A stretch of DNA of 64,000 bases. Origin: Streptococcus panodentis (lineage in GTDB: Bacteria; Bacillota; Bacilli; Lactobacillales; Streptococcaceae). The position numbers and the translations under genes were made by a program. How positions within the stretch are numbered: position 1 is the stretch's first letter; the number at the start of each line of letters is the position of its first letter. This document shows positions 1 to 7,596 of the stretch, one piece after another. Location of the stretch: the NCBI RefSeq assembly GCF_017884005.1, contig NZ_QFAY01000004.1, positions 1-64,000 of the forward strand, read 5' to 3'. The notes under the pieces are model-generated. The model was not told the origin of the DNA. It was given only the letters and a program-made list of their open reading frames with translations, and searched no databases.

Positions 1-198
1 CTAAAAGACGAACAAAGTTGAGACTTGCTTCGCAAGTCCTATCCGCAACCTCAAAGCAGTGCTTTTGTTGCTTCCTCCCAGAAGCTCTATCTATAACCTC
101 AAAACCTCCATTGGAGCTTTTGAGCAATCGGCTGCCGCGTCAAGAGTTTTTTACCAAAACAAAGCGAGACTGAAGGACTTTTTTCTCAGCCTCAGCTC
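1..198. repeat. Modular intergenic repeat (family A), copy 1
   Basis: Noncoding DNA abutting the 3' end of comX. It holds short palindromes (ACTTGCTTCGCAAGT; AAACCTCCATTGGAGCTTTT) followed by a core beginning CAATCGGCTGCCGCGTCAAG near position 125 and running to about 184. The same core recurs near 1019, 24580 and 45413. No ORF here resembles a known protein. Function is unknown; it could provide transcript ends or be a small non-autonomous mobile repeat. Confidence 0.7.
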
Positions 199-684
199 TT
201 ATAGGATTGTGCTGTTCCGAAAGTCCTGCAGGTGCTCTTCTAAATCTCGAAGCATGGCTCTGCGGCCTTTAAAACGCTCATTCCCCAGCAGCCGCTGATA
301 GTTTTCCTGCCCTTGAGCATCCAGTGTTTCTTTATAATGACCGATAGCTTCTCGGAATGCTACTAATTCATCCAGAAAAAGCTCTTTAGACTGGAGCCGA
401 TGACTGATGTCGCTCACTTCCTCATAGGGCTGCCGGTCCAGTCTGCGTTTCTGGCTTTCCTGTTTGCGGATGATATCATGGATATGGTTTCGGAATTTGG
501 TTTTAAAGTAACGGTAGAGTTTGCTCTCATCTTCTTCAATCCCAGCTTCCTGCTGCAGCAATTCATATAGTACCAACATGCCTTCCTGCTCCCAGTCGCT
601 CTTCTCCCATAGATGCACATAATAGTTTTTTTGGCATTTCCAGACAATCCACTTAACTTTATCATAGGTTTCTTTAAAGTCCAT
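199..684 (-). CDS. comX: Competence-specific sigma factor ComX (SigX)
   Basis: Alternative sigma factor that directs RNA polymerase to late competence (transformation) promoters in streptococci. The 161-residue product is short, as usual for ComX (about 160 residues), and has a sigma-70 region 2-like start (KVKWIVWKCQKNYYVHLWEK) and a basic helical C-terminal half. The start ATG at 684 follows GAGGAG, with a TATACT -10 at 713-718. It lies downstream of ftsH and a tRNA pair, as comX1 does in pneumococcus. Late-gene cin-boxes were not found in this window. A degenerate ComE-type site with correct spacing precedes it (separate entry). Identity rests on family recognition and synteny. Confidence 0.9.
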   Translation of the reverse strand: MDFKETYDKVKWIVWKCQKNYYVHLWEKSDWEQEGMLVLYELLQQEAGIEEDESKLYRYFKTKFRNHIHDIIRKQESQKRRLDRQPYEEVSDISHRLQSKELFLDELVAFREAIGHYKETLDAQGQENYQRLLGNERFKGRRAMLRDLEEHLQDFRNSTIL

Positions 685-712
685 AGGGCCTCCTCAATTA
701 ATTGTTAAGAAC

Positions 713-780
713 AGTATAACGAAAAGATCTGTCTGAATGGAGGTCTGTCTCTCAAAAGACTGTTTTCAATCCTCTTCTGC
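713..780 (-). promoter_or_regulatory. comX promoter with degenerate ComE-box
   Basis: Reading the minus strand: GCAGAAGAG (780-772), 12 bases, TCTTTTGAG (759-751), 32 bases, then TATACT (718-713) as -10. The halves match the ComE half-site consensus at about 6/9 and 8/9, and the 12-base and 32-base spacings match the comC promoter in this window (12 and 31). No good -35 exists, as expected for an activator-dependent promoter. I found no ComR-type GACA/TGTC dyad. Role is inferred from spacing. Confidence 0.5.
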
Positions 781-800
781 CCCTCATCTGCCATTTTAGG

Positions 801-868
801 TCAGTTCAGGCAATTTTTCAGTCATTTGAGGGAGAAAATATCAGGATTGTCCGAAAAACTACTCTATT
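801..868 (+). promoter_or_regulatory. ComE-type direct repeat pointing away from comX
   Basis: TCAGTTCAG (801-809), exactly 12 bases, TCATTTGAG (822-830): both halves fit the ComE consensus [TA]CA[TG]TT[CG][AG]G. A weak TCTATT (-10-like) lies 32 bases downstream at 863-868. The orientation is opposite to comX, so it either drives a divergent transcript or acts as an upstream element for comX. No recognisable gene follows on the plus strand. Confidence 0.6.
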
Positions 869-1307
869 TTTAACAATTCATTTAATGTGTTCGGTCCACA
901 GCCATCGACTTCGCCGCCTCATTGCTAAAAAAAGTCTTTTTGTGCGCCTCTCAGAGAGCTGACGAAAGCTTCGTTTTCTTTATCTGCTAGCTCAAACAAT
1001 CTAGCAGACTGCTTTGAGCAATCAGCTACCGCGTCAAGAATTTTTTACTAAAACAAAGCGAAACTGAAGGACTTTTGTCACAGCCTCTGTATAAATAGGG
1101 CAGCGAATGGAGCTTCCGCAAGGTAATGTCAGCTGTACTGGCTTTGCGGCTGATGCAAGCTTTGCTTGCCTTATCTGCAATCCGGAGCTGGGACAACTGT
1201 ACCTAATTTCATCTATTTCTATCGTTTGATTGCAAGACGCAGTACGAGCTAAAAAAGTAATAACAGATAAACTAAATGACGGTAAATAAGAAAACACCTG
1301 GAAAGGT
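869..1307. repeat. Gene-free stretch with family A repeat, copy 2
   Basis: The family A core (CAATCAGCTACCGCGTCAAG) starts at 1019 and is followed by small palindromes such as GCAAGCTTTGCTTGC. The stretch ends in AAACTAAATGACGG near 1270, an end motif also seen near 24669 and 54895. A hairpin with arms AACACCT/AGGTGTT at about 1292-1331 looks like a second terminator for the tRNA transcript. I see no credible gene. Confidence 0.6.
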
Positions 1308-1347
1308 TGCTATCATAGCCTTTCTAGGTGTTTTTGTTAACTGAAAA

Positions 1348-1389
1348 AAGACTGAAGAGAAGGCCTGATACAGAACTCTCTTCAGTCTT
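1348..1389 (-). terminator. Terminator of the tRNA-Glu/tRNA-Asn transcript
   Basis: A 13-bp stem (AAGACTGAAGAGA at 1348-1360 with its complement at 1377-1389) followed on the minus strand by a T-run. The same structure occurs in the other arm. Confidence 0.85.
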
Positions 1390-1400
1390 GTCTTGCTAGC

Positions 1401-1473
1401 TCCGCCAGTAGGACTCGAACCTACGACATCATGATTAACAGTCATGCGCTACTACCAACTGAGCTATGGCGGA
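1401..1473 (-). tRNA. tRNA-Asn (GTT)
   Basis: 73-nt cloverleaf: acceptor TCCGCCA/TGGCGGA, D-loop AGCTCAGTTGGTAGTAG, anticodon loop CTGTTAA (GTT), and T-loop GGTTCGAGTCC. CCA is not encoded. It is cotranscribed with tRNA-Glu and is a duplicate of the copy at 23753-23825. Confidence 0.96.
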
Positions 1474-1478
1474 TTAGA

Positions 1479-1550
1479 TAGTCCGTACGGGATTCGAACC
1501 CGTGTTACCGCCGTGAAAAGGCGGTGTCTTAACCCCTTGACCAACGGACC
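1479..1550 (-). tRNA. tRNA-Glu (TTC)
   Basis: 72-nt cloverleaf with acceptor GGTCCGT, anticodon loop containing TTTTCAC (TTC) and T-arm CGGGTTCGAATCCCG. It is five bases upstream of tRNA-Asn on the same strand and a duplicate of 23676-23747. Confidence 0.96.
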
Positions 1551-1577
1551 TCATATGTCCTTTTTTGAACATATTCC

Positions 1578-1605
1578 ATTATATCAGCTTTTCTTCCTTT
1601 GTCAA
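1578..1605 (-). promoter_or_regulatory. tRNA cassette promoter
   Basis: TTGACA (1605-1600) and TATAAT (1583-1578) with a 16-base spacer, both perfect consensus hexamers, about 28 bases before tRNA-Glu. The sequence is conserved in the other arm. Confidence 0.88.
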
Positions 1606-1626
1606 TCATTATTTTATGAAAATGAT

Positions 1627-1656
1627 AAAAAAGTTGGAAAATTCTCCAACTTTTTT
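1627..1656 (-). terminator. ftsH terminator
   Basis: Stem AAAAAAGTTGGA/TCCAACTTTTTT with a six-base loop, overlapping the ftsH stop codon. It ends the long minus-strand gene series and could act on both strands. Confidence 0.8.
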
Positions 1657-3634
1657 ATTCTGATTCTTTTTCATCCATTTTAGACTTGATTTCATCATAA
1701 GAAAGAGCATGTGCTTCTTTCTTCAAATCTTCCTCTGCTTCTTCAGGCATTTTTCCTGTTTCATAGAGAGATTTAATTTGATGGCTGTCCAGCGTCTCGT
1801 ATTTAAGAAGAGCTTCTGCAATCAGCTTATGGGTTTCGCGGTTGGACTGGATAATATCTGCCGCCTTGTTGCGAGCTTCATTCAGCAATTCCCTGACTTC
1901 TTCATCAATTTCATAAGCAGTCTGCTCTGAAATTGATTTTTGCGGACTGGCTGCTCCAAACATAGCATGATTTCCTTCGTACTGCACAGGACCCAGCTTC
2001 TCGCTCATCCCGTATTCAGTCACCATGCTGCGAGCCATCTGAGTAGCCTGTTCAAAGTCATTGGAAGCTCCAGTAGTCTGCACATTGAAAATAATTTCCT
2101 CTGCTACACGGCCGCCCATAAGACCAGCCAATTGCTCTTTCATATCCTCTTTGGACAAAAGCATTTGATCTTCTTTCGGCAGGGCAATCATGTACCCGCC
2201 GGCACGGCCACGGGGAACAATCGTCACCTTATGAACCACGCGCGCATTGGATAACACCAAGCCAACGATAGTATGCCCAGCCTCGTGATAAGCGACCATT
2301 TGGCGCTCATGCTCTGAAATAGCCCGATCTTTCTTGGACGGTCCTGCAATAACGCGGTCTTCTGCTTCATCAATATCATCTGCATCAATCACCTTTTTAT
2401 TGCGGCGGGCCGCAACTAAGGCAGCTTCATTAAGGACATTTTCCAAATCAGCACCGACAAAGCCTGGTGTCTGCTGTGCAACCAATTTCAAATCAACATT
2501 TTTAGCCAGCGGTTTATTTTTAGCATGGACGCGGAGAATAGCCTCACGCCCTTTGACATCCGGACGGCCAACCAAAACTTTTCTATCGAAACGGCCTGGA
2601 CGCAGCAAAGCAGGGTCTAATACATCAGAGCGGTTGGTAGCTGCTATCACAATGATGCCTTCATTGCCTTCAAAACCATCCATCTCAATCAAGAGCTGGT
2701 TGAGGGTCTGTTCACGCTCATCATTTCCACCGCCAAGACCAACACCGCGCTGACGGCCGACCGCATCAATTTCATCAATGAAAATGATAGCCGGAGCTGC
2801 TTTTTTAGCATCTTCAAAGAGAGAACGCACCCGGCTGGCACCGACACCGACAAACATTTCAACGAAATCAGAGCCCGAAATACTGAAGAAGGGAACACCG
2901 GCTTCGCCAGCCACTGCCTTAGCCAGAAGGGTTTTACCGGTTCCCGGAGGGCCTTCAAGGAGAACACCAGCCGGAATCCGAGCACCAAGTTTAGTATAAC
3001 GCTTGGGATCTTTCAAGAACTCAACCACTTCTACCAGTTCCTGCTTTTCTTCTTCCGCTCCTGCTACATCAGAGAAACGAACCTTGATATCTTCTTTATT
3101 AGCTGCACGCGCCTTGTTGCGGCCGAAGTTCATAGCACCGCGGGCGCCACCGCTGCCGCCTTGATTCATCATGGACATAAAAAAGAAGATAACAACCACA
3201 AAAGGAACAACGGAAGTCAAAATGGTAATCCACATACCACTTGAACTTTCACGCCTGATGGTGATTTCTGTCTTATGCTCAGAAGCCAGCTTTTGCAAAT
3301 CGGAAACTGTAATATCTGACGGCAGAATAACACTGGTAAACCGCTCTACCATAGAAGCTGCCGGTGTGAAGAACTGAATGCCTGAGGTGTCTTTTGATTC
3401 TTTGGCAGTCTTATAAGTACCTGCAATTTCAATGACGCTGCCGTTTGGCTGGTAGCTCATCTCCTTTACATTGTTATTGGTAATTTCATTCACCAATTCT
3501 GTATAATTAATTTGCTGGCTGCGCCCTGCAGAATTCCCTGAAAAGAAATACTGAAATCCTGTGACCAAAACCACAATAATCAGAATATATAGAAAGGGAT
3601 TTTTTATCAATCCATTGTTTTGCTTATTTTTCAT
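1655..3634 (-). CDS. ftsH: ATP-dependent zinc metalloprotease FtsH
   Basis: Membrane-anchored AAA+ protease that degrades misassembled membrane proteins and short-lived cytosolic regulators. It has 659 residues: transmembrane segments near residues 14-31 and 135-154, Walker A GPPGTGKT at 228-235, Walker B FIDEID at 285-290, and zinc site HEAGH at 450-454. All parts expected of the family are present at normal length. It lies 16 bases downstream of hpt, in the conserved tilS-hpt-ftsH order. The start is the ATG at 3634. Confidence 0.98.
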   Translation of the reverse strand: MKNKQNNGLIKNPFLYILIIVVLVTGFQYFFSGNSAGRSQQINYTELVNEITNNNVKEMSYQPNGSVIEIAGTYKTAKESKDTSGIQFFTPAASMVERFTSVILPSDITVSDLQKLASEHKTEITIRRESSSGMWITILTSVVPFVVVIFFFMSMMNQGGSGGARGAMNFGRNKARAANKEDIKVRFSDVAGAEEEKQELVEVVEFLKDPKRYTKLGARIPAGVLLEGPPGTGKTLLAKAVAGEAGVPFFSISGSDFVEMFVGVGASRVRSLFEDAKKAAPAIIFIDEIDAVGRQRGVGLGGGNDEREQTLNQLLIEMDGFEGNEGIIVIAATNRSDVLDPALLRPGRFDRKVLVGRPDVKGREAILRVHAKNKPLAKNVDLKLVAQQTPGFVGADLENVLNEAALVAARRNKKVIDADDIDEAEDRVIAGPSKKDRAISEHERQMVAYHEAGHTIVGLVLSNARVVHKVTIVPRGRAGGYMIALPKEDQMLLSKEDMKEQLAGLMGGRVAEEIIFNVQTTGASNDFEQATQMARSMVTEYGMSEKLGPVQYEGNHAMFGAASPQKSISEQTAYEIDEEVRELLNEARNKAADIIQSNRETHKLIAEALLKYETLDSHQIKSLYETGKMPEEAEEDLKKEAHALSYDEIKSKMDEKESE

Positions 3635-3650
3635 CTATAATAGTAAACCT

Positions 3651-4196
3651 TTATTTTGTATAAACTTCTTCTTTTAGAATACCGACATATGGAAGATTGC
3701 GATATTTTTCATCGTAATCCAGTCCATAGCCTACGACAAATTCATTTGGGATAGTAAAACAGGTATAATCTGCATCAATCTCTACAACACGGCCTTCTGG
3801 CTTATCCAAAAGAGTTGCGATTTTGACAGAGGCTGCTTTTCTTTCCTTAAACAAATCACGAAGATTTTTTAAAGTCTGGCCGGTATCAATAATATCCTCA
3901 ATAAACAGAACATCACGCCCTGCAATATCTTGGTTGATATCTTTAATAATGTTAATGACACCGCTGCTGGCTGTTCCGCCATGATAGCTGGACACCAGCA
4001 TGAAATCCAGCTCAATATGGGTATCAATATGCTTAATCAGCTCTGCCATAAAAGGAACAGAGCCTTTTAAAATTCCAACAAAAATCGGATTTTTTTCTTG
4101 ATAGTCCTTCGTTAACTGCTGACCAAGTTTTTCAGCAGCAGCAGTAATTTCTTCATGAGAAACCAATACTTTTTTTATATCTTGTTCTAGCATCAT
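3651..4196 (-). CDS. hpt: Hypoxanthine-guanine phosphoribosyltransferase
   Basis: Purine salvage enzyme converting hypoxanthine or guanine plus PRPP to IMP or GMP. The 181 residues carry the PRPP-binding motif [14 protein letters not shown] and the flexible-loop region around [11 protein letters not shown]. The product begins with two Met codons (4196, 4193), so the start is ambiguous by one codon. It follows tilS by one base and precedes ftsH by 16, indicating one transcript. The tilS-hpt-ftsH grouping is widespread in Firmicutes. Confidence 0.96.
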   Translation of the reverse strand: MMLEQDIKKVLVSHEEITAAAEKLGQQLTKDYQEKNPIFVGILKGSVPFMAELIKHIDTHIELDFMLVSSYHGGTASSGVINIIKDINQDIAGRDVLFIEDIIDTGQTLKNLRDLFKERKAASVKIATLLDKPEGRVVEIDADYTCFTIPNEFVVGYGLDYDEKYRNLPYVGILKEEVYTK

Positions 4197-4197
4197 T

Positions 4198-5475
4198 TTA
4201 CCTATCTAATTTCTGAATGTAAAGTACAGTACCCATTATATCATTTTTTAAGCCCTTACTCAAATCACTGACAGCAATATTTGGAATGGCCAGAATCTGC
4301 TGGTTCTGCTCTACAATAACAGCCGATTCCCGCTCCTCCAAGGACAGTTTTCGCTCTATAAAGAGACGGCGGACTTTTTTATGACAGCCGTTCAAAAGCA
4401 GTACATCTCCCGACTGCCTGTATCGCAGAGTGACAGGGGCATGGGCTGCTACAGAAACCTGCTCCGTATCTGCTCCCTGCAAAGGAAGACCGAATGAAAA
4501 CCGATAGTCTCCAAATTGAATAAGATTATCACATTCTAACAGAATTGAATCCTTTTTTAAATCGGGCTTCCGACTGATTTTTCGGATTTGAAAATGGCTG
4601 TAGTCTTTTACTAATTCATACCCTGTCTTTAAAGGATGAAGATAATTGGCTTTCGTCCTTAATATCTGCAGCACTTCTTCAAACTGCTGCTTGCTTAATG
4701 TTAAATCCGGAAACTGCGCAAGATAATCCTGCAGCAGAAAAACCTGCACTGGAAAAATCTGCTGATGAAACACCGCCATATCGGTTATATCCATCTCTTT
4801 CGTGAAATAAGCCAGAGCAGCCTGCAGATGTCCTACTTCCTGCCCCATATCCAGCAAAGCTTGCAGAAATTGGGGATTTTCCTTTTCCAAAGCCGGCAAA
4901 TAGAGATTGCGGATACGATTTCTCAAATAATCATTTTGGAGATTGCTGCTGTCCTGAAAATGATGGACAGGGGGGAAATCCTTCTTGTGAACATGCAGCA
5001 GAGGCCGAATCAGCTGACCGCCTGCAAAATCCTGCACTTCCTGAATACCTGTCAGATGACGGAGACGGGAACCGCGCAGCAACCTCATAAAGATCGTCTC
5101 TGCCTGATCATCTGCATGGTGGGCTGTAACCAAAGCAGTACAGCCTTGAGCTTTCATGACCTCAGCAAAAAATTGATAGCGAAACTGCCGGCCTCTGGCT
5201 TCTGAAAACATACCTGAAAAACTTGATGTAAAAATCTTTACACCAAGCTTTTGGGCAATTTCTGACAGCTCTTTTTCTTCATCATCTGACTCCGGCCGCT
5301 GCCGGTGATTGACATGGGCAATGACCAGCTCAATATCCAGTTCCCGCTGATACTGATACAGGAGATGAAGCAGTGTCATAGAATCAAGACCGCCGGAAAC
5401 TGCCAAAAGAACCCTTTGATGATTCTTGAAGTATTCTTTTTTCTGAAATTCTTTCAGAAATTCTTTTTGCATCAT
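4198..5475 (-). CDS. tilS: tRNA(Ile)-lysidine synthase TilS
   Basis: Modifies the wobble cytidine of tRNA-Ile(CAU) to lysidine using ATP and lysine, so that AUA codons are read as Ile. The 425 residues carry the PP-loop SGGLDS at about 27-32, the [14 protein letters not shown] and [19 protein letters not shown] regions, and a C-terminal TilS domain ([12 protein letters not shown]). Its start overlaps the 3' end of the beta-lactamase-fold gene by four bases, implying translational coupling. Confidence 0.96.
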   Translation of the reverse strand: MMQKEFLKEFQKKEYFKNHQRVLLAVSGGLDSMTLLHLLYQYQRELDIELVIAHVNHRQRPESDDEEKELSEIAQKLGVKIFTSSFSGMFSEARGRQFRYQFFAEVMKAQGCTALVTAHHADDQAETIFMRLLRGSRLRHLTGIQEVQDFAGGQLIRPLLHVHKKDFPPVHHFQDSSNLQNDYLRNRIRNLYLPALEKENPQFLQALLDMGQEVGHLQAALAYFTKEMDITDMAVFHQQIFPVQVFLLQDYLAQFPDLTLSKQQFEEVLQILRTKANYLHPLKTGYELVKDYSHFQIRKISRKPDLKKDSILLECDNLIQFGDYRFSFGLPLQGADTEQVSVAAHAPVTLRYRQSGDVLLLNGCHKKVRRLFIERKLSLEERESAVIVEQNQQILAIPNIAVSDLSKGLKNDIMGTVLYIQKLDR

Positions 5476-6755
5476 TTAAGAACTCCATAAACATCATCAG
5501 CAATGCGGGAGATTGTGTCATAGTCTGAATGATTCGTCAAAACAGCAATCACAAAAGGTGAATCTGTATAAACAACAGCCACATCATGCTTGAAATCGTA
5601 GGCATCACCGATTTTGTGGGCAACTTTGGCATCAATATTCTTAGAAATTCTCTGATTGTCATAATTGGTCTGTGACAGCGCTTCGATAATCATGCCATTC
5701 TGCTCATAAACAGCTTCCATGACGCGGCCGGCCATTCGTGCAGAAGCCTGCCTATTTTCCACATCCCACTTTTTGCCGGCGATACTCTCAACAGTCTGCT
5801 GAAATTCCTTATCAGACTGATTCGTTGCATAATAAGCTAAAATATTATGCGCTACGTTATCCGATTCCCTAGCAACCCGGCTGATTAAGTCCTGAACAGA
5901 ATACTCCTTGTCATCAGCCGACTTCGCAATGCTGCCGCTTCCTTCAGGCTCATAGGCACCGGCAAAATCATTCACAGCGGCAATATATTTCAGCTTTTGG
6001 TCCATAGAAAGTTTTTCGCTCTTCAGCTCTTCCTGAACATAATAAAGATAGGGAAGCTTCGTAACACTGGCCGAATACATCTGCAAGTCAGGATTTATCC
6101 CAGCTTCTTTGCCTGTTTCCAGCTGTTTAACATAAATAGAGTAATCTGCTTTGTTGTATTTACTGCTCAGGATTTCCTGAACCTTATCCATACGGTTATC
6201 CGTTTCTGATAGAAAATCCACAGAAATCCAGCTCTGGTCTTCTAACTGAGCGAATTCTCCTTTGGCTGTCTGCGCCCGCTGAAGAACTTTAACCTTGCTA
6301 TAAGCTGGCAGTTTGCTGGCAATTTTTTTGGCACCGTTGACAGGAATTTTATCATAAACAGCGGCATTCGGTTCCAGCCACATTTCCTGACTGACTTCCT
6401 GCTGCGACTGAACAGTGTCTTCATAAATAGCATTCTTATCAGCAGGGACAAACTGGCCGTTTTTTAATTTAAAAACCGGAGTGCCTTCTTCATTGACATG
6501 AAATTCTGTCAGCTGAAAAGGTTGGTCGGGAAGCAATTTCCCGGCAGTCTTGCTTAAAGAAGCATCTGTAAAAGTCGGTGTTTCTTTATAAACATTAGGG
6601 TTGGCCGGGATACTGTCATAATACCGTCCGTAAGCAGTGCTGGTAAAATGGTATTTTTCTTCTTCATTTAAGATAAAATCATTCTCAGTACTGATAACTC
6701 TGATACTGCTAAATAAAGCTGGCAGTAAGAATATCAGCAAAAGCAACTTACGCAT
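5472..6755 (-). CDS. Secreted class A beta-lactamase-fold serine hydrolase
   Basis: 427 residues with an N-terminal hydrophobic signal (KLLLLIFLLPALFSSI). The first half is unfamiliar and the C-terminal half has the serine beta-lactamase/PBP fold. Visible motifs are SVTK (SxxK, in YSASVTKLPYL), SDN (ARESDNVAHN) and KIG in place of KTG (AHKIGDAYDFKHD). Orthologues at this site in S. mutans and S. pneumoniae are annotated as beta-lactamase-like proteins of unknown role. The catalytic residues are kept, so it is probably an active extracytoplasmic hydrolase, perhaps on peptidoglycan; resistance is not implied. It overlaps both the small upstream gene and tilS. Confidence 0.85.
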   Translation of the reverse strand: MRKLLLLIFLLPALFSSIRVISTENDFILNEEEKYHFTSTAYGRYYDSIPANPNVYKETPTFTDASLSKTAGKLLPDQPFQLTEFHVNEEGTPVFKLKNGQFVPADKNAIYEDTVQSQQEVSQEMWLEPNAAVYDKIPVNGAKKIASKLPAYSKVKVLQRAQTAKGEFAQLEDQSWISVDFLSETDNRMDKVQEILSSKYNKADYSIYVKQLETGKEAGINPDLQMYSASVTKLPYLYYVQEELKSEKLSMDQKLKYIAAVNDFAGAYEPEGSGSIAKSADDKEYSVQDLISRVARESDNVAHNILAYYATNQSDKEFQQTVESIAGKKWDVENRQASARMAGRVMEAVYEQNGMIIEALSQTNYDNQRISKNIDAKVAHKIGDAYDFKHDVAVVYTDSPFVIAVLTNHSDYDTISRIADDVYGVLK

Positions 6756-6876
6756 GACCGCCCCTTTCCTTTGGATTTTCTTCTAGTTTTAAAGCTTGAT
6801 TCTTTTCAGACAGTTCTTCTAATTTTTCATCCGAAAAAGATAAAAACTGCTCAATTTTTTTGATTAAATCTTCCAT
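6748..6876 (-). CDS. Small conserved streptococcal protein (42 aa)
   Basis: A 42-residue ORF beginning MEDLIKKIEQFLSFSDEKLE and ending in a charged tail. It is Glu/Lys/Leu-rich and likely a single amphipathic helix or coiled coil. A similar protein of about 40 residues sits between divIC and the beta-lactamase-like gene in pneumococcus and S. mutans, from memory. It starts eight bases after the divIC stop and overlaps the next gene by eight bases, so it is translationally coupled. Function is unknown; its place beside divIC hints at a cell-division or envelope role. Confidence 0.75.
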   Translation of the reverse strand: MEDLIKKIEQFLSFSDEKLEELSEKNQALKLEENPKERGGHA

Positions 6877-6884
6877 AACGCTTC

Positions 6885-7253
6885 TTACTGCGGCAGCAAA
6901 TCGGGAATCGTGTAAATATACTCACCATCTTTAGAAAAAGAGTATTTGGCACGGGCATATTTAGCTGCATAGCTGTCATCCTTGAGCTTGCTGGCAATGT
7001 CAGACTGATAGATTTTTTCCTCACTCAGCTCCTGGTACTTCTTTTGCAATTTTGTATACTGCACACGACGTTCCAGCAAGGTTTGATAACTCTGGTATAA
7101 ATTATAGGTTGGCAAAATAAAGAGAAGAATGACCAAAATCAATACCCATCCCATAAAACGATTGCGTTTGCGGCGTTCTTCATCAATATATCTGCGGCGC
7201 TGATTCTCATCCTGAATAAAACGATTATTCAGCTGAACAATATTTTTAGGCAT
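6885..7253 (-). CDS. divIC: Septum formation initiator DivIC
   Basis: Bitopic division protein that joins FtsL/DivIB at the septum. The 122 residues comprise a basic cytoplasmic N-terminus ([15 protein letters not shown]), one transmembrane segment near 34-53 ([19 protein letters not shown]), then an extracellular coiled coil ([20 protein letters not shown]). The topology and size fit the FtsB/DivIC family. Its start overlaps the S4-domain gene by eight bases. Confidence 0.92.
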   Translation of the reverse strand: MPKNIVQLNNRFIQDENQRRRYIDEERRKRNRFMGWVLILVILLFILPTYNLYQSYQTLLERRVQYTKLQKKYQELSEEKIYQSDIASKLKDDSYAAKYARAKYSFSKDGEYIYTIPDLLPQ

Positions 7254-7515
7254 CTTCTTCTATCCTTGTTTCACTGATGATTTCATACATTTTAAGGGCA
7301 TCTTCTTTTTTAGTGCTGTCCTTCATTTCTAGCACCTTGACTGTCAGAAGCTTCGTACCAAAACGAATTTCAACCAAATCATTGATTTTTAAATCAGTCG
7401 AGCTTTTAGCCAAGACTCCATTGACTTTAATCCGTCCCTTGTCAGCCACTTCTTTGGCTACCGGCCGCCGTTTGATAAGGCGCGACACTTTCAAATATTT
7501 ATCTAATCTCATCAT
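7246..7515 (-). CDS. S4-domain RNA-binding protein (RqcP/YabO/Hsp15 type)
   Basis: 89 residues dominated by an S4 RNA-binding fold: [20 protein letters not shown], then [20 protein letters not shown]. In Bacillus the relative RqcP (YabO) takes part in ribosome-associated quality control; the E. coli relative Hsp15 binds stalled 50S subunits. The same role here is inferred. The start may be 7515 or 7512 (two Met codons). It lies between mfd and divIC, a conserved firmicute order. Confidence 0.9.
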   Translation of the reverse strand: MMRLDKYLKVSRLIKRRPVAKEVADKGRIKVNGVLAKSSTDLKINDLVEIRFGTKLLTVKVLEMKDSTKKEDALKMYEIISETRIEEDA

Positions 7516-7596
7516 CTACCTCAATTTCTCTTAATATTCTATCACGTTTTGAGAAAAATACAGCGGAAAAAGCCAAACTTTACCGAATTGTAACCT

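Larger units (their letters stand above)
1308..1605. repeat. Left arm of a 298-bp inverted repeat (tRNA cassette)
   Basis: The reverse complement of 23621-23918. By eye the arms are identical except about one base in the terminator loop (GGCCTTC versus GGCTTTC). The arm contains promoter, tRNA-Glu, tRNA-Asn and terminator. The interval between the arms holds oriC, dnaA, ftsH and comCDE. Similarity stops abruptly at the TTGACA -35 on one side and just past the terminator on the other. Confidence 0.92.

Noticed and set aside
685..860. ComR/XIP-type operator before comX
   Set aside because: No GACA...TGTC dyad is present; the direct TCTGTCT repeats at 728 and 744 do not form one, and comCDE is of the ComE type.
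885..962. 25-codon ORF (MCSVHSHRLRRLIAKKSLFV...) downstream of the divergent ComE site
   Set aside because: It has no RBS and no recognisable features; kept only as a question under the ComE-site finding.
1444..1683. ORF across the tRNA genes (also at 23549-23782 on the other strand)
   Set aside because: Reads through the complement of two tRNAs and a terminator; the two copies are similar only because the cassette is duplicated.
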